From Methanogenium organophilum (GTDB lineage Archaea; Halobacteriota; Methanomicrobia; Methanomicrobiales; Methanomicrobiaceae), in the NCBI RefSeq assembly GCF_026684035.1, contig NZ_CP113361.1, forward strand, positions 2,504,715 through 2,568,714: a stretch of DNA of 64,000 bases, in the 5' to 3' direction. The first letter of the stretch is position 1; the number at the start of each line of letters is the position of its first letter. Shown here piece by piece: positions 38,273-47,278 of this stretch. A model generated the notes under the pieces. The model ran no database searches. It saw only the letters and a program-made list of their open reading frames with translations, and was not told the origin of the DNA. Both the position numbers and the translations under genes were made by a program.

Positions 38273-39019
38273 TTATTCATAGATTTTCCTCATAACAATT
38301 TTTTCATCAGTTAAATGAAAGCCAAAATGAATATATACATTAAATACATCCAGATTATGACTGGATATCGAAGTGGTGGCTACCTTAATTCCCTGCGAAA
38401 ATGCAGAATTAAGACAATCAGTCAATAAACCAACAATGAATCCATACCCTTTGAATTTTTCTGAAACACCCCCTAACATAAAATGCATTTCATCAGATTC
38501 ATTTTTGATCATTGAAAATCCAATAATATCCCTGTTTTTTTTTGAAAGATATACATATGTCAAATAATTCTCATCATCAAATGAATTTAAGAACCAGTTC
38601 TTATATCGCAACCCAGAATATTTTTGATCTAATTTTGGATCTAAAAAATAGCGATCCGTATCAAATGTCGTTGTAATAATCTTTGTTATTTCATGCACTG
38701 CTTTTTGATCAGAATAATCCAGTCTCTGCAAAAAGCAATGCTTTGAATAAAACGAATCAGGATATTTTATACTAATCTCTTTCTTTAATTCGTATAGTGA
38801 CTCCATATAATTAAAGCCAAGTTCTTCCAGGTAGTGGATTTTCCTAAAATCTCTGCTATTTAATTTTATAAAACTCATAAACGCATTATCAATCGAACAA
38901 CTCTCATCAATCTCTTTTAATTCAGGTTTGCTGAAATAATCAGTGTTCTGAATCTCAAACACGTTTTTATGAAATAATTTAGTGTCCCATTCAATCAAAT
39001 CCTTTTTCATGCGAATCAT
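38273..39019 (-). CDS. GNAT-type N-acyltransferase, WecD-like
   Basis: 248 residues. N-terminal part WDTKLFHKNVFEIQ resembles the start of dTDP-fucosamine acetyltransferase WecD. The C-terminal GNAT domain carries the acyl-CoA loop region around VSEKFKGYGFIVGLLTDC (an altered Q/RxxGxG/A). WecD acylates the 4-amino group made by WecE, and a WecE orthologue is encoded upstream on the same strand, which supports the call. Donor may be acyl-CoA or, given the ACP nearby, acyl-ACP (speculative). Start at 39019 or the Met three codons on. Confidence 0.68.
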   Translation of the reverse strand: MIRMKKDLIEWDTKLFHKNVFEIQNTDYFSKPELKEIDESCSIDNAFMSFIKLNSRDFRKIHYLEELGFNYMESLYELKKEISIKYPDSFYSKHCFLQRLDYSDQKAVHEITKIITTTFDTDRYFLDPKLDQKYSGLRYKNWFLNSFDDENYLTYVYLSKKNRDIIGFSMIKNESDEMHFMLGGVSEKFKGYGFIVGLLTDCLNSAFSQGIKVATTSISSHNLDVFNVYIHFGFHLTDEKIVMRKIYE

Positions 39020-39114
39020 TTAACCGTCATAAGCTATATCACAATATAAATATTTGCACAAAACGGCATGGCAATACAGAATAGAATATATTGGGTATAG
39101 AAAATTATATCCCA

Positions 39115-40128
39115 TCAAACAGTGTCTGGACCATCTATTTCGTGCATATTTTTCCCATCATTAGAATATTCACTAATAATTCTATCTGCAATCTGAGGTC
39201 CGGTAAGATTATTCTCTTCCAGAAGATATTGATAGTCACCAACTCTTTGAAAAGCATCATGAATGCCAATTTTTACTTGTCGTGGTGTATTTGCAATTTC
39301 GCTCAGGCATTCTGCTACTGCTCCACCAAGACCTCCAATCACTGAATGTTCTTCAACAGTCACAATAAGGTTTGAGTGTAGACACACATCATTGATTATC
39401 GCAGTGTCAAGTGGTTTTATCGTATGCATGTTGATAACAGATGCCGACACCCCTTTTTCATGTAATATTTCAGCAGCTTTGAGGGATTCATAGACCATAG
39501 TGCCGGTTGCAATAATTGCTATGTCTCTTCCATTTTTGAGTTGTATTGCTTTACCAAATTCATATTCATAATCTTCATTATAGACTATCGGATTTTTCAT
39601 TCCACCGCTTAGACGGACATACATTGGCCCCTGATAACGTGCTGCACTTTTAATGACTTTTACCGTTTCCAATCCATCAGCAGGCGAAACCACCATTACA
39701 TTTGGGATGGCTCTCATGAGGGTAAGATCCTCTATACCATAATGGGTATTTCCGGACATCCCCATAGCAAGACCACTTCCCGTTCCGATGACTTTGACAT
39801 TGGATTTCATATATCCAAGCTGGACACGAATTTGTTCATACGAACGCATTGCCAGGAAATTTGAATATGTCGTTACGAAAACATTCTTTCCCTCTTTTGC
39901 CATTCCGGCAGCGACACCCACCATATTCTGCTCTGCAATTCCGGTGTTAATTAATTTTTCAGGAAATTTTTCCTTAAATCGCGTAAGCCCTGTGAGGGTT
40001 GTTAAGTCTGCAGTTAGAACGACTATTTCATCATCCTGGGCAGCAATTTCCTCCATACTTATTGCAAATGCTCCACGTTGGCCAAGTTTTGAAATAAAAC
40101 GGATATTTAATAGATTTGAATTAGTCAT
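39115..40128 (-). CDS. Transketolase, C-terminal subunit
   Basis: 337 residues: pyrimidine-binding domain (FPEKLINTGIAEQNMVGVAAGMAKEG, which includes the catalytic Glu of TPP enzymes) plus the C-terminal transketolase domain (VEEHSVIGGLGGAVAE). Pairs with the adjacent N-terminal subunit to make one TPP-dependent enzyme that moves two-carbon units. Start set at the ATG at 40128, giving an 8-nt overlap with the partner; the longer frame adds 12 residues inside it. Its location among sugar-modification genes suggests a specialised acceptor rather than central metabolism. Confidence 0.92.
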   Translation of the reverse strand: MTNSNLLNIRFISKLGQRGAFAISMEEIAAQDDEIVVLTADLTTLTGLTRFKEKFPEKLINTGIAEQNMVGVAAGMAKEGKNVFVTTYSNFLAMRSYEQIRVQLGYMKSNVKVIGTGSGLAMGMSGNTHYGIEDLTLMRAIPNVMVVSPADGLETVKVIKSAARYQGPMYVRLSGGMKNPIVYNEDYEYEFGKAIQLKNGRDIAIIATGTMVYESLKAAEILHEKGVSASVINMHTIKPLDTAIINDVCLHSNLIVTVEEHSVIGGLGGAVAECLSEIANTPRQVKIGIHDAFQRVGDYQYLLEENNLTGPQIADRIISEYSNDGKNMHEIDGPDTV

Positions 40129-40987
40129 TATTTGCCCCCCGTATTTCTTCAATGGCCTGATCATATTGCTTCCGGGACAGAACAGAATGATGCCACGCTT
40201 TGTTGTTCTCCATAAATGAGACGCCTTTTCCTTTTATCGTACTTGCAATGATCACATGTGGTTTTACGATAGCAGATTGCGTACAGCATGAAAAGGCATG
40301 ATATAAATCCCTAATATTATGACCGTCAACTTCTGTTACTTCCCAGCCAAAACTCTCCCACTTGGCCTTAAAATTATCCAGATTCATAACATCACAACAC
40401 GGCCCGTCATATTGCAATTTGTTATGATCAACAATCACAATCAGATTTGACAGATGATAATGCGATGCAAACATGGCAGCTTCCCATATCGAACCTTCAT
40501 CACATTCTCCATCCCCGACAAGAACATACGTAAGATAGGGCTTTTTTTCCATTTTTCCTGCCAGAGCAATTCCGGCTCCAAATGGCAATCCCATTCCAAG
40601 ACTGCCAGTTGAACATTCAATGCCCTTCTCCATATTGAGAATTGGATGACCGGGTAAAAATTCCCCGCTGACTTCAAATTTTAGTAATTCATCTGTTGAA
40701 AAAAATCCTGCTTCGGCGAGTGCGGTATAATAAGCCAGAACACCGTGTCCTTTGCTAAGAATAAAACGGTCTCGATTATCCCATTCCGGATTATCCGGAT
40801 CAAAACGAAGGATTCCCCCATAAAGGGTTGCCATAATTTCTATCATTGACAACCCTCCGCCAATATGTGAACCAATTGATCCAACTGAATAGGCCATTTT
40901 TAATGCTTGTTCCCGCATTCGCCCAGCCATTTTTTCAATAAAAGAAATTTTATTCTCTATTTCATCACTTTCAAATGTATACTCCAT
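40121..40987 (-). CDS. Transketolase, N-terminal (TPP-binding) subunit
   Basis: 288 residues. SVGSIGSHIGGGLSMIEIMATLYGG, KGHGVLAYYTALAEAG, and the TPP/metal motif VGDGECDEGSIWEAAMFASHY...DHNKLQ (GDG-x-N-type, about 155-195). Split transketolases are usual in archaea, but this one is encoded in the surface-sugar locus directly after the LuxC block. Together with the C-terminal subunit it may transfer a ketol group to an aldehyde. Confidence 0.93.
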   Translation of the reverse strand: MEYTFESDEIENKISFIEKMAGRMREQALKMAYSVGSIGSHIGGGLSMIEIMATLYGGILRFDPDNPEWDNRDRFILSKGHGVLAYYTALAEAGFFSTDELLKFEVSGEFLPGHPILNMEKGIECSTGSLGMGLPFGAGIALAGKMEKKPYLTYVLVGDGECDEGSIWEAAMFASHYHLSNLIVIVDHNKLQYDGPCCDVMNLDNFKAKWESFGWEVTEVDGHNIRDLYHAFSCCTQSAIVKPHVIIASTIKGKGVSFMENNKAWHHSVLSRKQYDQAIEEIRGANND

Positions 40988-41509
40988 TTTTTACGCCCCC
41001 CACCCCGATAATCACCTCAAGCATATGATGAAAATATGCCAAAATAATGTGACAAGGGTATCCCGTTTGGTTCCCCGTAACCTACAGGACACACATTGAT
41101 GCCAAAATCGTTTTGACTTTCTCACCCATGTTTTTTTATCATATTAATTTCTGTCATATCAGGCACCGGAATATCAATTTGTAATTGTTTCAGATGATAT
41201 TCCTCTCATAGTATTATTACATCTCCAAAGACTTCCTAACAAGAGAAATTGTCTGGATTTTCGGGATATCATCAACACCTGCTATATCCGTCAGACATTT
41301 AATACTTTTTGGCAGAAGCCAAAATATTCGGTTGAATGTATTGAAGATTAACCATATGTTTATGGAAAAAACCGGTGGTTGGATATTTCTTAAATCCTGA
41401 GAATTGGGTTAAAATGAATATAAACGACGCTAATTAATTTTGGATGATGGAGAGTATCATAAAATGACATATGTGAAGTAACAGTTGCGTTTTGGAATAT
41501 TTAAAACAA
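40988..41509. other. Intergenic region between luxC-type gene and transketolase
   Basis: No gene recognised. AT-rich, probably with the promoter for the transketolase/WecD/ArnC unit near its left edge (GGGGGGCGTAAAAA upstream of 40987 on the minus strand supplies a purine-rich ribosome binding site). Confidence 0.4.
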
Positions 41510-42802
41510 TTATTTAAGTATTGTCCACCTCACAAGTCTGCTTAAAGGTAGAATTCCATCCCAGGGAAGATCATAATCATGAATTGTTCCGGGACTAACA
41601 ATTCTGTCGACGCCACAATATGTTGCTTCAAGAGCAAAATTCTCTCTTTTTTCCGGATCTAATATTGAAACAGATAATGCCTGAATTTTTCGTGTAATTA
41701 GTTCAGTAACATTATCAACAGAATCAACTTCTTTCAGAAAAATGCATTTGCCATGAATCGGTTCTTCTAACCGAAGATCATTATCGATTAAAATTGTCCA
41801 GCTTAAATCATCAGAGGCAATGACTGACTTATCATCTGACAATAAATATTTTGCACGGATGTTGATGATATTTGCAAGTATTCCTGGATCCGTGGGCTGT
41901 ATTCTCAAATCTTCCGGAAGATTTGCAAAATACCCGCCCAGTCGCTCCCCAATGTGCTGGAGCTGATATTTACTTTTTTCAAAGAATAGCACCTGAGGGG
42001 ATGAACAAGCCATCTGGTTGAAAGATGCAATGTCTTTTGCAGTTTTTTCTAAAGAATTTTCGAAAAGATCACTCTCAATAAATGCATGGTCAAACACACA
42101 AAATGAATATTTTGGCCCATATACTATTGTTTCACAGTGGTCTTTTTGTGGCAATGCCAATATTGACTGTATTGCTTTTGAACCACCATATATCAATCTG
42201 CAATCAGCATTAATTGAAAAATCTGCACTTATTTCATGATTTCTTCCTTCAAAGGAGACGACTGAAATTGCTTTAACAATATCAATTGCAGAATAGTTTG
42301 TGTCATCATATGAAATTTCAACTGTTGCAAGTTCCTGTAGAAAATCAAGAAGAACATCTTTGTTCTCTTCAGGAACCTTGACAATACTTCCGTTCTTTGA
42401 AAGAATTGTCTGAATAATTGAGATAATTGCTAAGTTCGGGATATTCGCTGCAACCCAAAGGCAAACAACTCCTCTTGGCTGCGCAGTCAATTTGAAACGA
42501 TTTTCTACTTTAGAAAAGGAATCCGGATAGGAAAGGTTTCCATAATTTATTCGGCAGATTTGTTCCAGATTTTTCTTTCTCAACCACAGGGACAAATATG
42601 TCATTCCCTGGATTTTGTTAAGATGTGGATTTTTTATGATTTTTTTCCCCATTGCGGATAACATCTCAATGATTATCGGCAATGGCAATTCATAGAGTGC
42701 CCTGCGATTGGCATTCACAATATGTGATATAGCGGCAAAATTATCCGGATTTTGCTCAGAAAATTTCCCATCAAGCAAATAACACTTAACCACAAAATTC
42801 AC
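41510..42802 (-). CDS. luxC: Acyl-CoA/acyl-enzyme reductase, LuxC family
   Basis: Reduces an activated acyl group to an aldehyde with NADPH. 430 residues, aldehyde-dehydrogenase-like fold. GVVCLWVAANIPNLAI (about 110-125) matches the LuxC nucleotide/acyl region, and FNQMACSSPQVLFFE (about 267-281) carries the catalytic Cys that is acylated in LuxC. Begins in a 4-nt overlap with the LuxE-like gene, as luxE and luxC are partners in bacterial fatty acid reductase. LuxC proteins are known mainly from luminous and polysaccharide-making bacteria, and an archaeal copy next to an ACP is unusual. The substrate need not be a fatty acid. Confidence 0.88.
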   Translation of the reverse strand: MNFVVKCYLLDGKFSEQNPDNFAAISHIVNANRRALYELPLPIIIEMLSAMGKKIIKNPHLNKIQGMTYLSLWLRKKNLEQICRINYGNLSYPDSFSKVENRFKLTAQPRGVVCLWVAANIPNLAIISIIQTILSKNGSIVKVPEENKDVLLDFLQELATVEISYDDTNYSAIDIVKAISVVSFEGRNHEISADFSINADCRLIYGGSKAIQSILALPQKDHCETIVYGPKYSFCVFDHAFIESDLFENSLEKTAKDIASFNQMACSSPQVLFFEKSKYQLQHIGERLGGYFANLPEDLRIQPTDPGILANIINIRAKYLLSDDKSVIASDDLSWTILIDNDLRLEEPIHGKCIFLKEVDSVDNVTELITRKIQALSVSILDPEKRENFALEATYCGVDRIVSPGTIHDYDLPWDGILPLSRLVRWTILK

Positions 42803-43914
42803 TCCTTAAACGTATCTCCACATCCACGAATCTCTGCTTTTTCAATGCGTGATGAGAATCTGAAATATGTTCCTTTTCGTCCGCACGGGCAGTCATCAAT
42901 TCCCACTACATACCCTAGATCTTCAGTAAGGATCGCCTGAGAATAATAGCTATCTGACAATATGCTCAAAATTTCAATCATTCCAATTTCGCCTACTGCA
43001 CAGGGCTGAAGGGAGTAGGGGTTTCTAACAATTACCTGTGATATATTTGGAACATGTTTATTTCCACACTCACAGTCTACAAATATAATACCTGTCTGTT
43101 CAGCCATGCCATAAAAATCCAGAATATTACCTGTATCAGTATTAAAAACTGAAGACAAAGCTTCTGAAAAGAATTCTTTTGAAACCTTTTCTTCTTTAAG
43201 CTTCTTCCACCCTCCGCTATGAAATAACAAAATGTCATTAAATGCAAAACTGATGTCTTTCTCAATTATTTGCTTATAAAATACCGACCAGATTATATAG
43301 GTGAAGCCAAATGCATACACATCTTTGCCAGAGTATTTTTCAATAACTTCCTTAATCACTGGCTCATTTAATGTCAGTTTCCCGTTTTCTTCCTTAAGAA
43401 GATAATATGTGTCCTTTGCATAGATGCTAAGCCCCCTTACACCAGCAGTTCGTGCGGAAAATTCAGAAACAGAATTATTGATACCTTCATGATCAATTAC
43501 AAGGAATATTTTCCGTTTATTTCCCATATAATCCGAAAGAATTTGTTTTAATGATTTCATCTGCTTTAAAACAGTTTTCTTGTTTAACGGCACCATACTG
43601 GTATTGTCACTTGTTGTGCCACTTGAACGCAGAATTTTAACAATATTTCCGGAATCACAGGTTGATAAATTAAAATATTTAAACATCTGAACAGGAATTT
43701 GTGGAATCTCTTCTATTTTTGTAATTGAGGAAATATCTATGCCCTGTTTTGAAAACATGTTTTTTATGTGAGTGTTATTTTCAACGGCATTTTCAAGCTG
43801 AATTTTAAGTATTCCGGTTAAAATCTGATTTTTTTCCCGATCTTCTAAGATATACGGTGATTTCGTCAACAATTCATTGATCTCAGAATCGAGGTTTATC
43901 ATAGAATCAGTCAC
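42799..43914 (-). CDS. luxE: Acyl-protein synthetase, LuxE family
   Basis: 371 residues, ANL-superfamily ligase that adenylates a carboxylate and passes the acyl group to its own Cys and on to LuxC. LRSSGTTSDNTSMVPL (about 98-113) is the ATP loop of the LuxE type, FYGMAEQTG a second adenylate-site motif. The C-terminus ends RGCGDTFKE, with Cys365 placed as the acyl-carrying Cys near the end of LuxE. Overlaps the preceding ligase gene by 8 nt and luxC by 4 nt. Confidence 0.88.
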   Translation of the reverse strand: MTDSMINLDSEINELLTKSPYILEDREKNQILTGILKIQLENAVENNTHIKNMFSKQGIDISSITKIEEIPQIPVQMFKYFNLSTCDSGNIVKILRSSGTTSDNTSMVPLNKKTVLKQMKSLKQILSDYMGNKRKIFLVIDHEGINNSVSEFSARTAGVRGLSIYAKDTYYLLKEENGKLTLNEPVIKEVIEKYSGKDVYAFGFTYIIWSVFYKQIIEKDISFAFNDILLFHSGGWKKLKEEKVSKEFFSEALSSVFNTDTGNILDFYGMAEQTGIIFVDCECGNKHVPNISQVIVRNPYSLQPCAVGEIGMIEILSILSDSYYSQAILTEDLGYVVGIDDCPCGRKGTYFRFSSRIEKAEIRGCGDTFKE

Positions 43915-45376
43915 TTAAAATCATCTCCATAATTTTATTCCGATCTACTTTGCCTGATGAATTCAATGGAAATTCTTTGAAGACAAATACTTTTTTTGGA
44001 ACCTTATATGAAGGCAGATTTTTATTGCAACAGGAAAGAATAATATCGTCAATCTGATTTTTTTCATCAATTTTTGACCGGACTGCTGCAACAACCCCTT
44101 CACCCATTATATCATCTGGTATCCCGATTACCACACATTCAAATATGGAATCAAGACTGAGGATAACATCTTCAATTTCTTTTGGGGAAATTCTGTATCC
44201 CCCGGATTTTATAATGTTTTTTGAGCGACCGACGATGTAGATAAAACCATCAGAATCGATTGTTGCAAGATCACCGGTATATAGTCTCCCGTTTTTTAAA
44301 ACTTTAGCTGTTTCCACAGGGTCTCCATAATATCCTTTCATAATATTGTTGCCACATGCTGTTATCTCACCAATCTCACCATGTTTGATTTTATTTCCAT
44401 TCTTATCAAGGACTTCAAGTAATACCCCCGGGATTCCTTTTCCAATAGAACCCATTTTTTCCCTGATTAGATGCGGAGGCAAATAGGACAGTCTTGAAGT
44501 TGCCTCTGTGGCTCCATACATTAAATAAAATTCCTTATCGGGAAATGAATCCACAATTTTTTCTATGTATTTATTGGGAAGATGCCCCCCGGACTGTGCA
44601 AAATAACGTAAAGATGGATAATCTCCTTCTAATAGCGGTGATTTATTTATTAATATCTGATAGGTGCTGGGAACACCGGCAAACCCTGTACAATTGTGCT
44701 TATTTATATCCTTAATAACGGAACCCAGAAATGGTTTATTATGCAGATAAATGCTGCCGCCTGCACGAATATGTGTATGAAGTAGAGAAGCACCAAAACA
44801 ATAGAAAAAGGGTAGTACAATATAAATTCGATCATTTTTTGTTAAATTCAAATATTCAACAATCGAATTCGTATTCTCACAGAGATTTCTGTGTGTCAGC
44901 ATCACTCCCTTTTTTGTTCCGGTACTGCCGGAAGTAAAGATTATGACAGCGACATTATCGTCATAATTTTCCGGAGTGATTATTTTTTTTGTTTCATAGA
45001 ATGATTCCTTTAGGAAAGATTCAGTGTATATATCATCACTGATTCCTGGAAATTTACATTGGTATTTTTCCTGAATGAAATATGCACCTAATGAACATGT
45101 ATCAAGAACATCCTGAAGATCTTTATTACTAATCTGTGTTTCAATGAGTACAGCTATATTTCCACTTTTAATTATTGCCAAATAACTGATAATAAAAAAA
45201 TCATTGTTATCAGAAAGGAGCAAAATTTTTTTTCCCGTGGAATATTTGGTTTGGATAAAATAAGCCAGATTAATTATTTTTTCATACATTTCATTATAAC
45301 AAATTTCATCCTTACCTGCGAGTACAGGATTTGTGGATAATTTATTCTCTTCAAATAAATAATCTACAAAATTCAT
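43907..45376 (-). CDS. AMP-dependent acyl ligase (acyl-ACP/acyl-CoA synthetase-like)
   Basis: 489 residues, ANL superfamily. IIFTSGSTGTKKGVMLTHRNL (about 150-170) is the phosphate loop, LMYGATEATSRL the adenylate motif, YTGDLATIDSDGFIYIVGR the hinge region, and GKVDRNKI the C-terminal catalytic Lys. Directly follows the acyl carrier protein gene (start one base after its stop; a Met 8 codons earlier is inside that gene). This suggests that it loads an acid or amino acid onto the carrier. Second acid-activating enzyme in the operon beside LuxE. Confidence 0.9.
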   Translation of the reverse strand: MNFVDYLFEENKLSTNPVLAGKDEICYNEMYEKIINLAYFIQTKYSTGKKILLLSDNNDFFIISYLAIIKSGNIAVLIETQISNKDLQDVLDTCSLGAYFIQEKYQCKFPGISDDIYTESFLKESFYETKKIITPENYDDNVAVIIFTSGSTGTKKGVMLTHRNLCENTNSIVEYLNLTKNDRIYIVLPFFYCFGASLLHTHIRAGGSIYLHNKPFLGSVIKDINKHNCTGFAGVPSTYQILINKSPLLEGDYPSLRYFAQSGGHLPNKYIEKIVDSFPDKEFYLMYGATEATSRLSYLPPHLIREKMGSIGKGIPGVLLEVLDKNGNKIKHGEIGEITACGNNIMKGYYGDPVETAKVLKNGRLYTGDLATIDSDGFIYIVGRSKNIIKSGGYRISPKEIEDVILSLDSIFECVVIGIPDDIMGEGVVAAVRSKIDEKNQIDDIILSCCNKNLPSYKVPKKVFVFKEFPLNSSGKVDRNKIMEMILSD

Positions 45377-45377
45377 T

Positions 45378-45620
45378 TTACTCAGCCAAATATTTTGCAA
45401 TAGTCTCTTTAATTAATCCAAAATTTTCCATTGCAATAATATCGTCCATTTGAAATTCCAGATCAAATTGATCTTCATATTCTGACACTAACTGAAGATG
45501 TTTTAAGGAATCCCACTTGTCGAAAGAATTATATGCAGTATCATCATTGACATAAGATTCTTCAACACCCATTACATTGCAGAATATCTTTTTAATCATG
45601 TATTCTGGTTCATTTGTCAT
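45378..45620 (-). CDS. Acyl carrier protein
   Basis: 80 residues, acidic, four-helix. FDKWDSLKHLQL holds the phosphopantetheine Ser (DSL, about Ser36). The IRR-like start MTNEPEYMIKKIFCNVMGV and the hydrophobic ends fit ACP. Overlaps the holo-ACP synthase gene by 4 nt. Archaea as a rule lack ACP-based fatty acid synthesis, so this carrier must serve a specific pathway, presumably with the adjacent ligases and LuxC. Confidence 0.93.
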   Translation of the reverse strand: MTNEPEYMIKKIFCNVMGVEESYVNDDTAYNSFDKWDSLKHLQLVSEYEDQFDLEFQMDDIIAMENFGLIKETIAKYLAE

Positions 45621-45997
45621 TTTTCCAACACCCCATAAATAATTGCAAATGCGATTGCTTTATCTTCACAATGTGAAATACTGATTTCAGTCTTTAGTTT
45701 TTCATAACTTTTAACCTTTATCCATACCTTAGGCACTCCATTTTCATCATTCAGTATCTCAATTTTTTTGTAGGCTACCGGTTTTAATCCATATGCATAA
45801 AGGGCTTTAATTACAGCCTCTTTCCCTGCAAATCTACCTGCTAAATGAGAACATGCATTTTCCTTTGAAAAGCAATAATCAAGTTCATTGTCAGAGTAAT
45901 TCTTTTGCAAAAAAGAGTATTCTTCATTATTTACAATATCATTAAAGCGACGAATGGTTACTATATCTGTTCCAATAGAGATTTGCATAAAATCCAT
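45617..45997 (-). CDS. acpS: Holo-ACP synthase (4'-phosphopantetheinyl transferase)
   Basis: Transfers phosphopantetheine from CoA to the Ser of the adjacent carrier. 126 residues: SIGTDIVTIRRF (Mg-binding Asp), HLAGRFAGKEAVIKAL (RFAxKEA signature with catalytic Glu/Lys) and EISISHCEDKAIAFAII. Complete AcpS-type enzyme at normal length. Placed 12 nt after the transaminase gene and just before the carrier, so the two are a functional pair. Confidence 0.93.
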   Translation of the reverse strand: MDFMQISIGTDIVTIRRFNDIVNNEEYSFLQKNYSDNELDYCFSKENACSHLAGRFAGKEAVIKALYAYGLKPVAYKKIEILNDENGVPKVWIKVKSYEKLKTEISISHCEDKAIAFAIIYGVLEK

Positions 45998-46009
45998 CCT
46001 TTTTCTAAT

Positions 46010-47170
46010 TTATATTACATTATACGAATATATCAATTTCAATAACACATTATCGATATATTTTTGTTCATTTAATCCAATACCTGCAAAAATAGGCAAC
46101 CTCAGTAACCGCCCACTGATATCCTCTGTGATTGGAAGATCACCTTCAGCATATCCATATTGCCGTCCCATAGGAGCAGAATGTAATGGGACATAATGAA
46201 AAACAGCATAAATGCTTTGCCTTTTAAGTTTTTCAAGCATTTCATTGCGAACAGCCTCTGTTTCAAAAAGTATATAGAATAAATGGGCATTGTGTTCAGC
46301 ATATTCAGGAATAACAGGAAGCCGAATCCACCCTCTCTGTTCGAATGGTTTTAACGTTTCATAATATGAATTCCAAACAGAAAGCCGCTTTTCTTGAATA
46401 TCATCCAGATGCTCAAGTTGGGCATATAATAAAGCTACCAGAATATCACTGGGTAGATAACTTGAACCAATATCAACCCAAGTATATTTGTCTACTTCTC
46501 CACGGAAAAACTGGCTACGGTTAGTACCCTTCTCTCTTAAAATCTCTGCACGATCATTGATTTTGGGTTCATCTGTGTTGATGAGAAGAGCACCTCCTTC
46601 TCCGCAGACATAATTCTTTGTTTCATGGAAACTATAACACCCAAAATCTCCTATAGTTCCAAGATATTTCCCTTTGTACTTAGCATTCACTCCCTGAGCA
46701 GCGTCTTCCACTACTGAGAGACCATGAGTGTCCGCTATCTCCATAATTTCATCCATGGCACATGAAACGCCTCCATAATGAACAGGACATATAGCACGGG
46801 TATTTTTAGTGATCTTTTTCCTGATATCCTCAGGGTCAATGTTTAGGGTATCGCTGGAAATATCTGCAAAAACAGGCTTTCCTCCGGCCAAAATAATTGC
46901 ATTCGCGGTCGAGGGAAATGTGTAAGATGGAAGAATTACTTCATCTCCAGGTTTGAGATTTAGCAAATAAAACGCAAGCTCAAGGGCGCTGGTACCTGAT
47001 GTTGTTAAGAGAGCCTTGCGTGCACCAAAACGATTTTCAAAAAATTGCTGAACAAGCTTTGTATATTTACCATCACCACTGATATGGCCACCCGACTGAG
47101 ATAACTGGATCGCATCTTCAATATATGACAGTTCATTTCCTGTCAGATAAGGACAGTTAAATGGAATCAT
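46010..47170 (-). CDS. wecE: dTDP-4-amino-4,6-dideoxygalactose transaminase (WecE/RffA type)
   Basis: Converts dTDP-4-keto-6-deoxyglucose with glutamate to the 4-amino sugar. 386 residues, PLP fold type I. Begins IPFNCPYLTGNELSYIEDAI; SGTSALELA, VEDAAQGV (PLP Asp), SFHETKNY (PLP Lys), EKGTNRSQFFRGEVDKYTW and VFHYVPLHSAP match WecE closely. The ATG at 47170 reproduces the family N-terminus. The frame is open 36 codons further (to 47278), but that part is unrelated to the family. Substrate supplied by RmlA/RmlB. Confidence 0.92.
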   Translation of the reverse strand: MIPFNCPYLTGNELSYIEDAIQLSQSGGHISGDGKYTKLVQQFFENRFGARKALLTTSGTSALELAFYLLNLKPGDEVILPSYTFPSTANAIILAGGKPVFADISSDTLNIDPEDIRKKITKNTRAICPVHYGGVSCAMDEIMEIADTHGLSVVEDAAQGVNAKYKGKYLGTIGDFGCYSFHETKNYVCGEGGALLINTDEPKINDRAEILREKGTNRSQFFRGEVDKYTWVDIGSSYLPSDILVALLYAQLEHLDDIQEKRLSVWNSYYETLKPFEQRGWIRLPVIPEYAEHNAHLFYILFETEAVRNEMLEKLKRQSIYAVFHYVPLHSAPMGRQYGYAEGDLPITEDISGRLLRLPIFAGIGLNEQKYIDNVLLKLIYSYNVI

Positions 47171-47278
47171 TGGAATTTTATCCGAATGGATGAAATATTC
47201 AATAACTGAAGATTCACTCCCCTTCAAAATGGGATGTTTACGTGGAATCCTTGTTTTTTCCCTGACTGGATCAAACAT

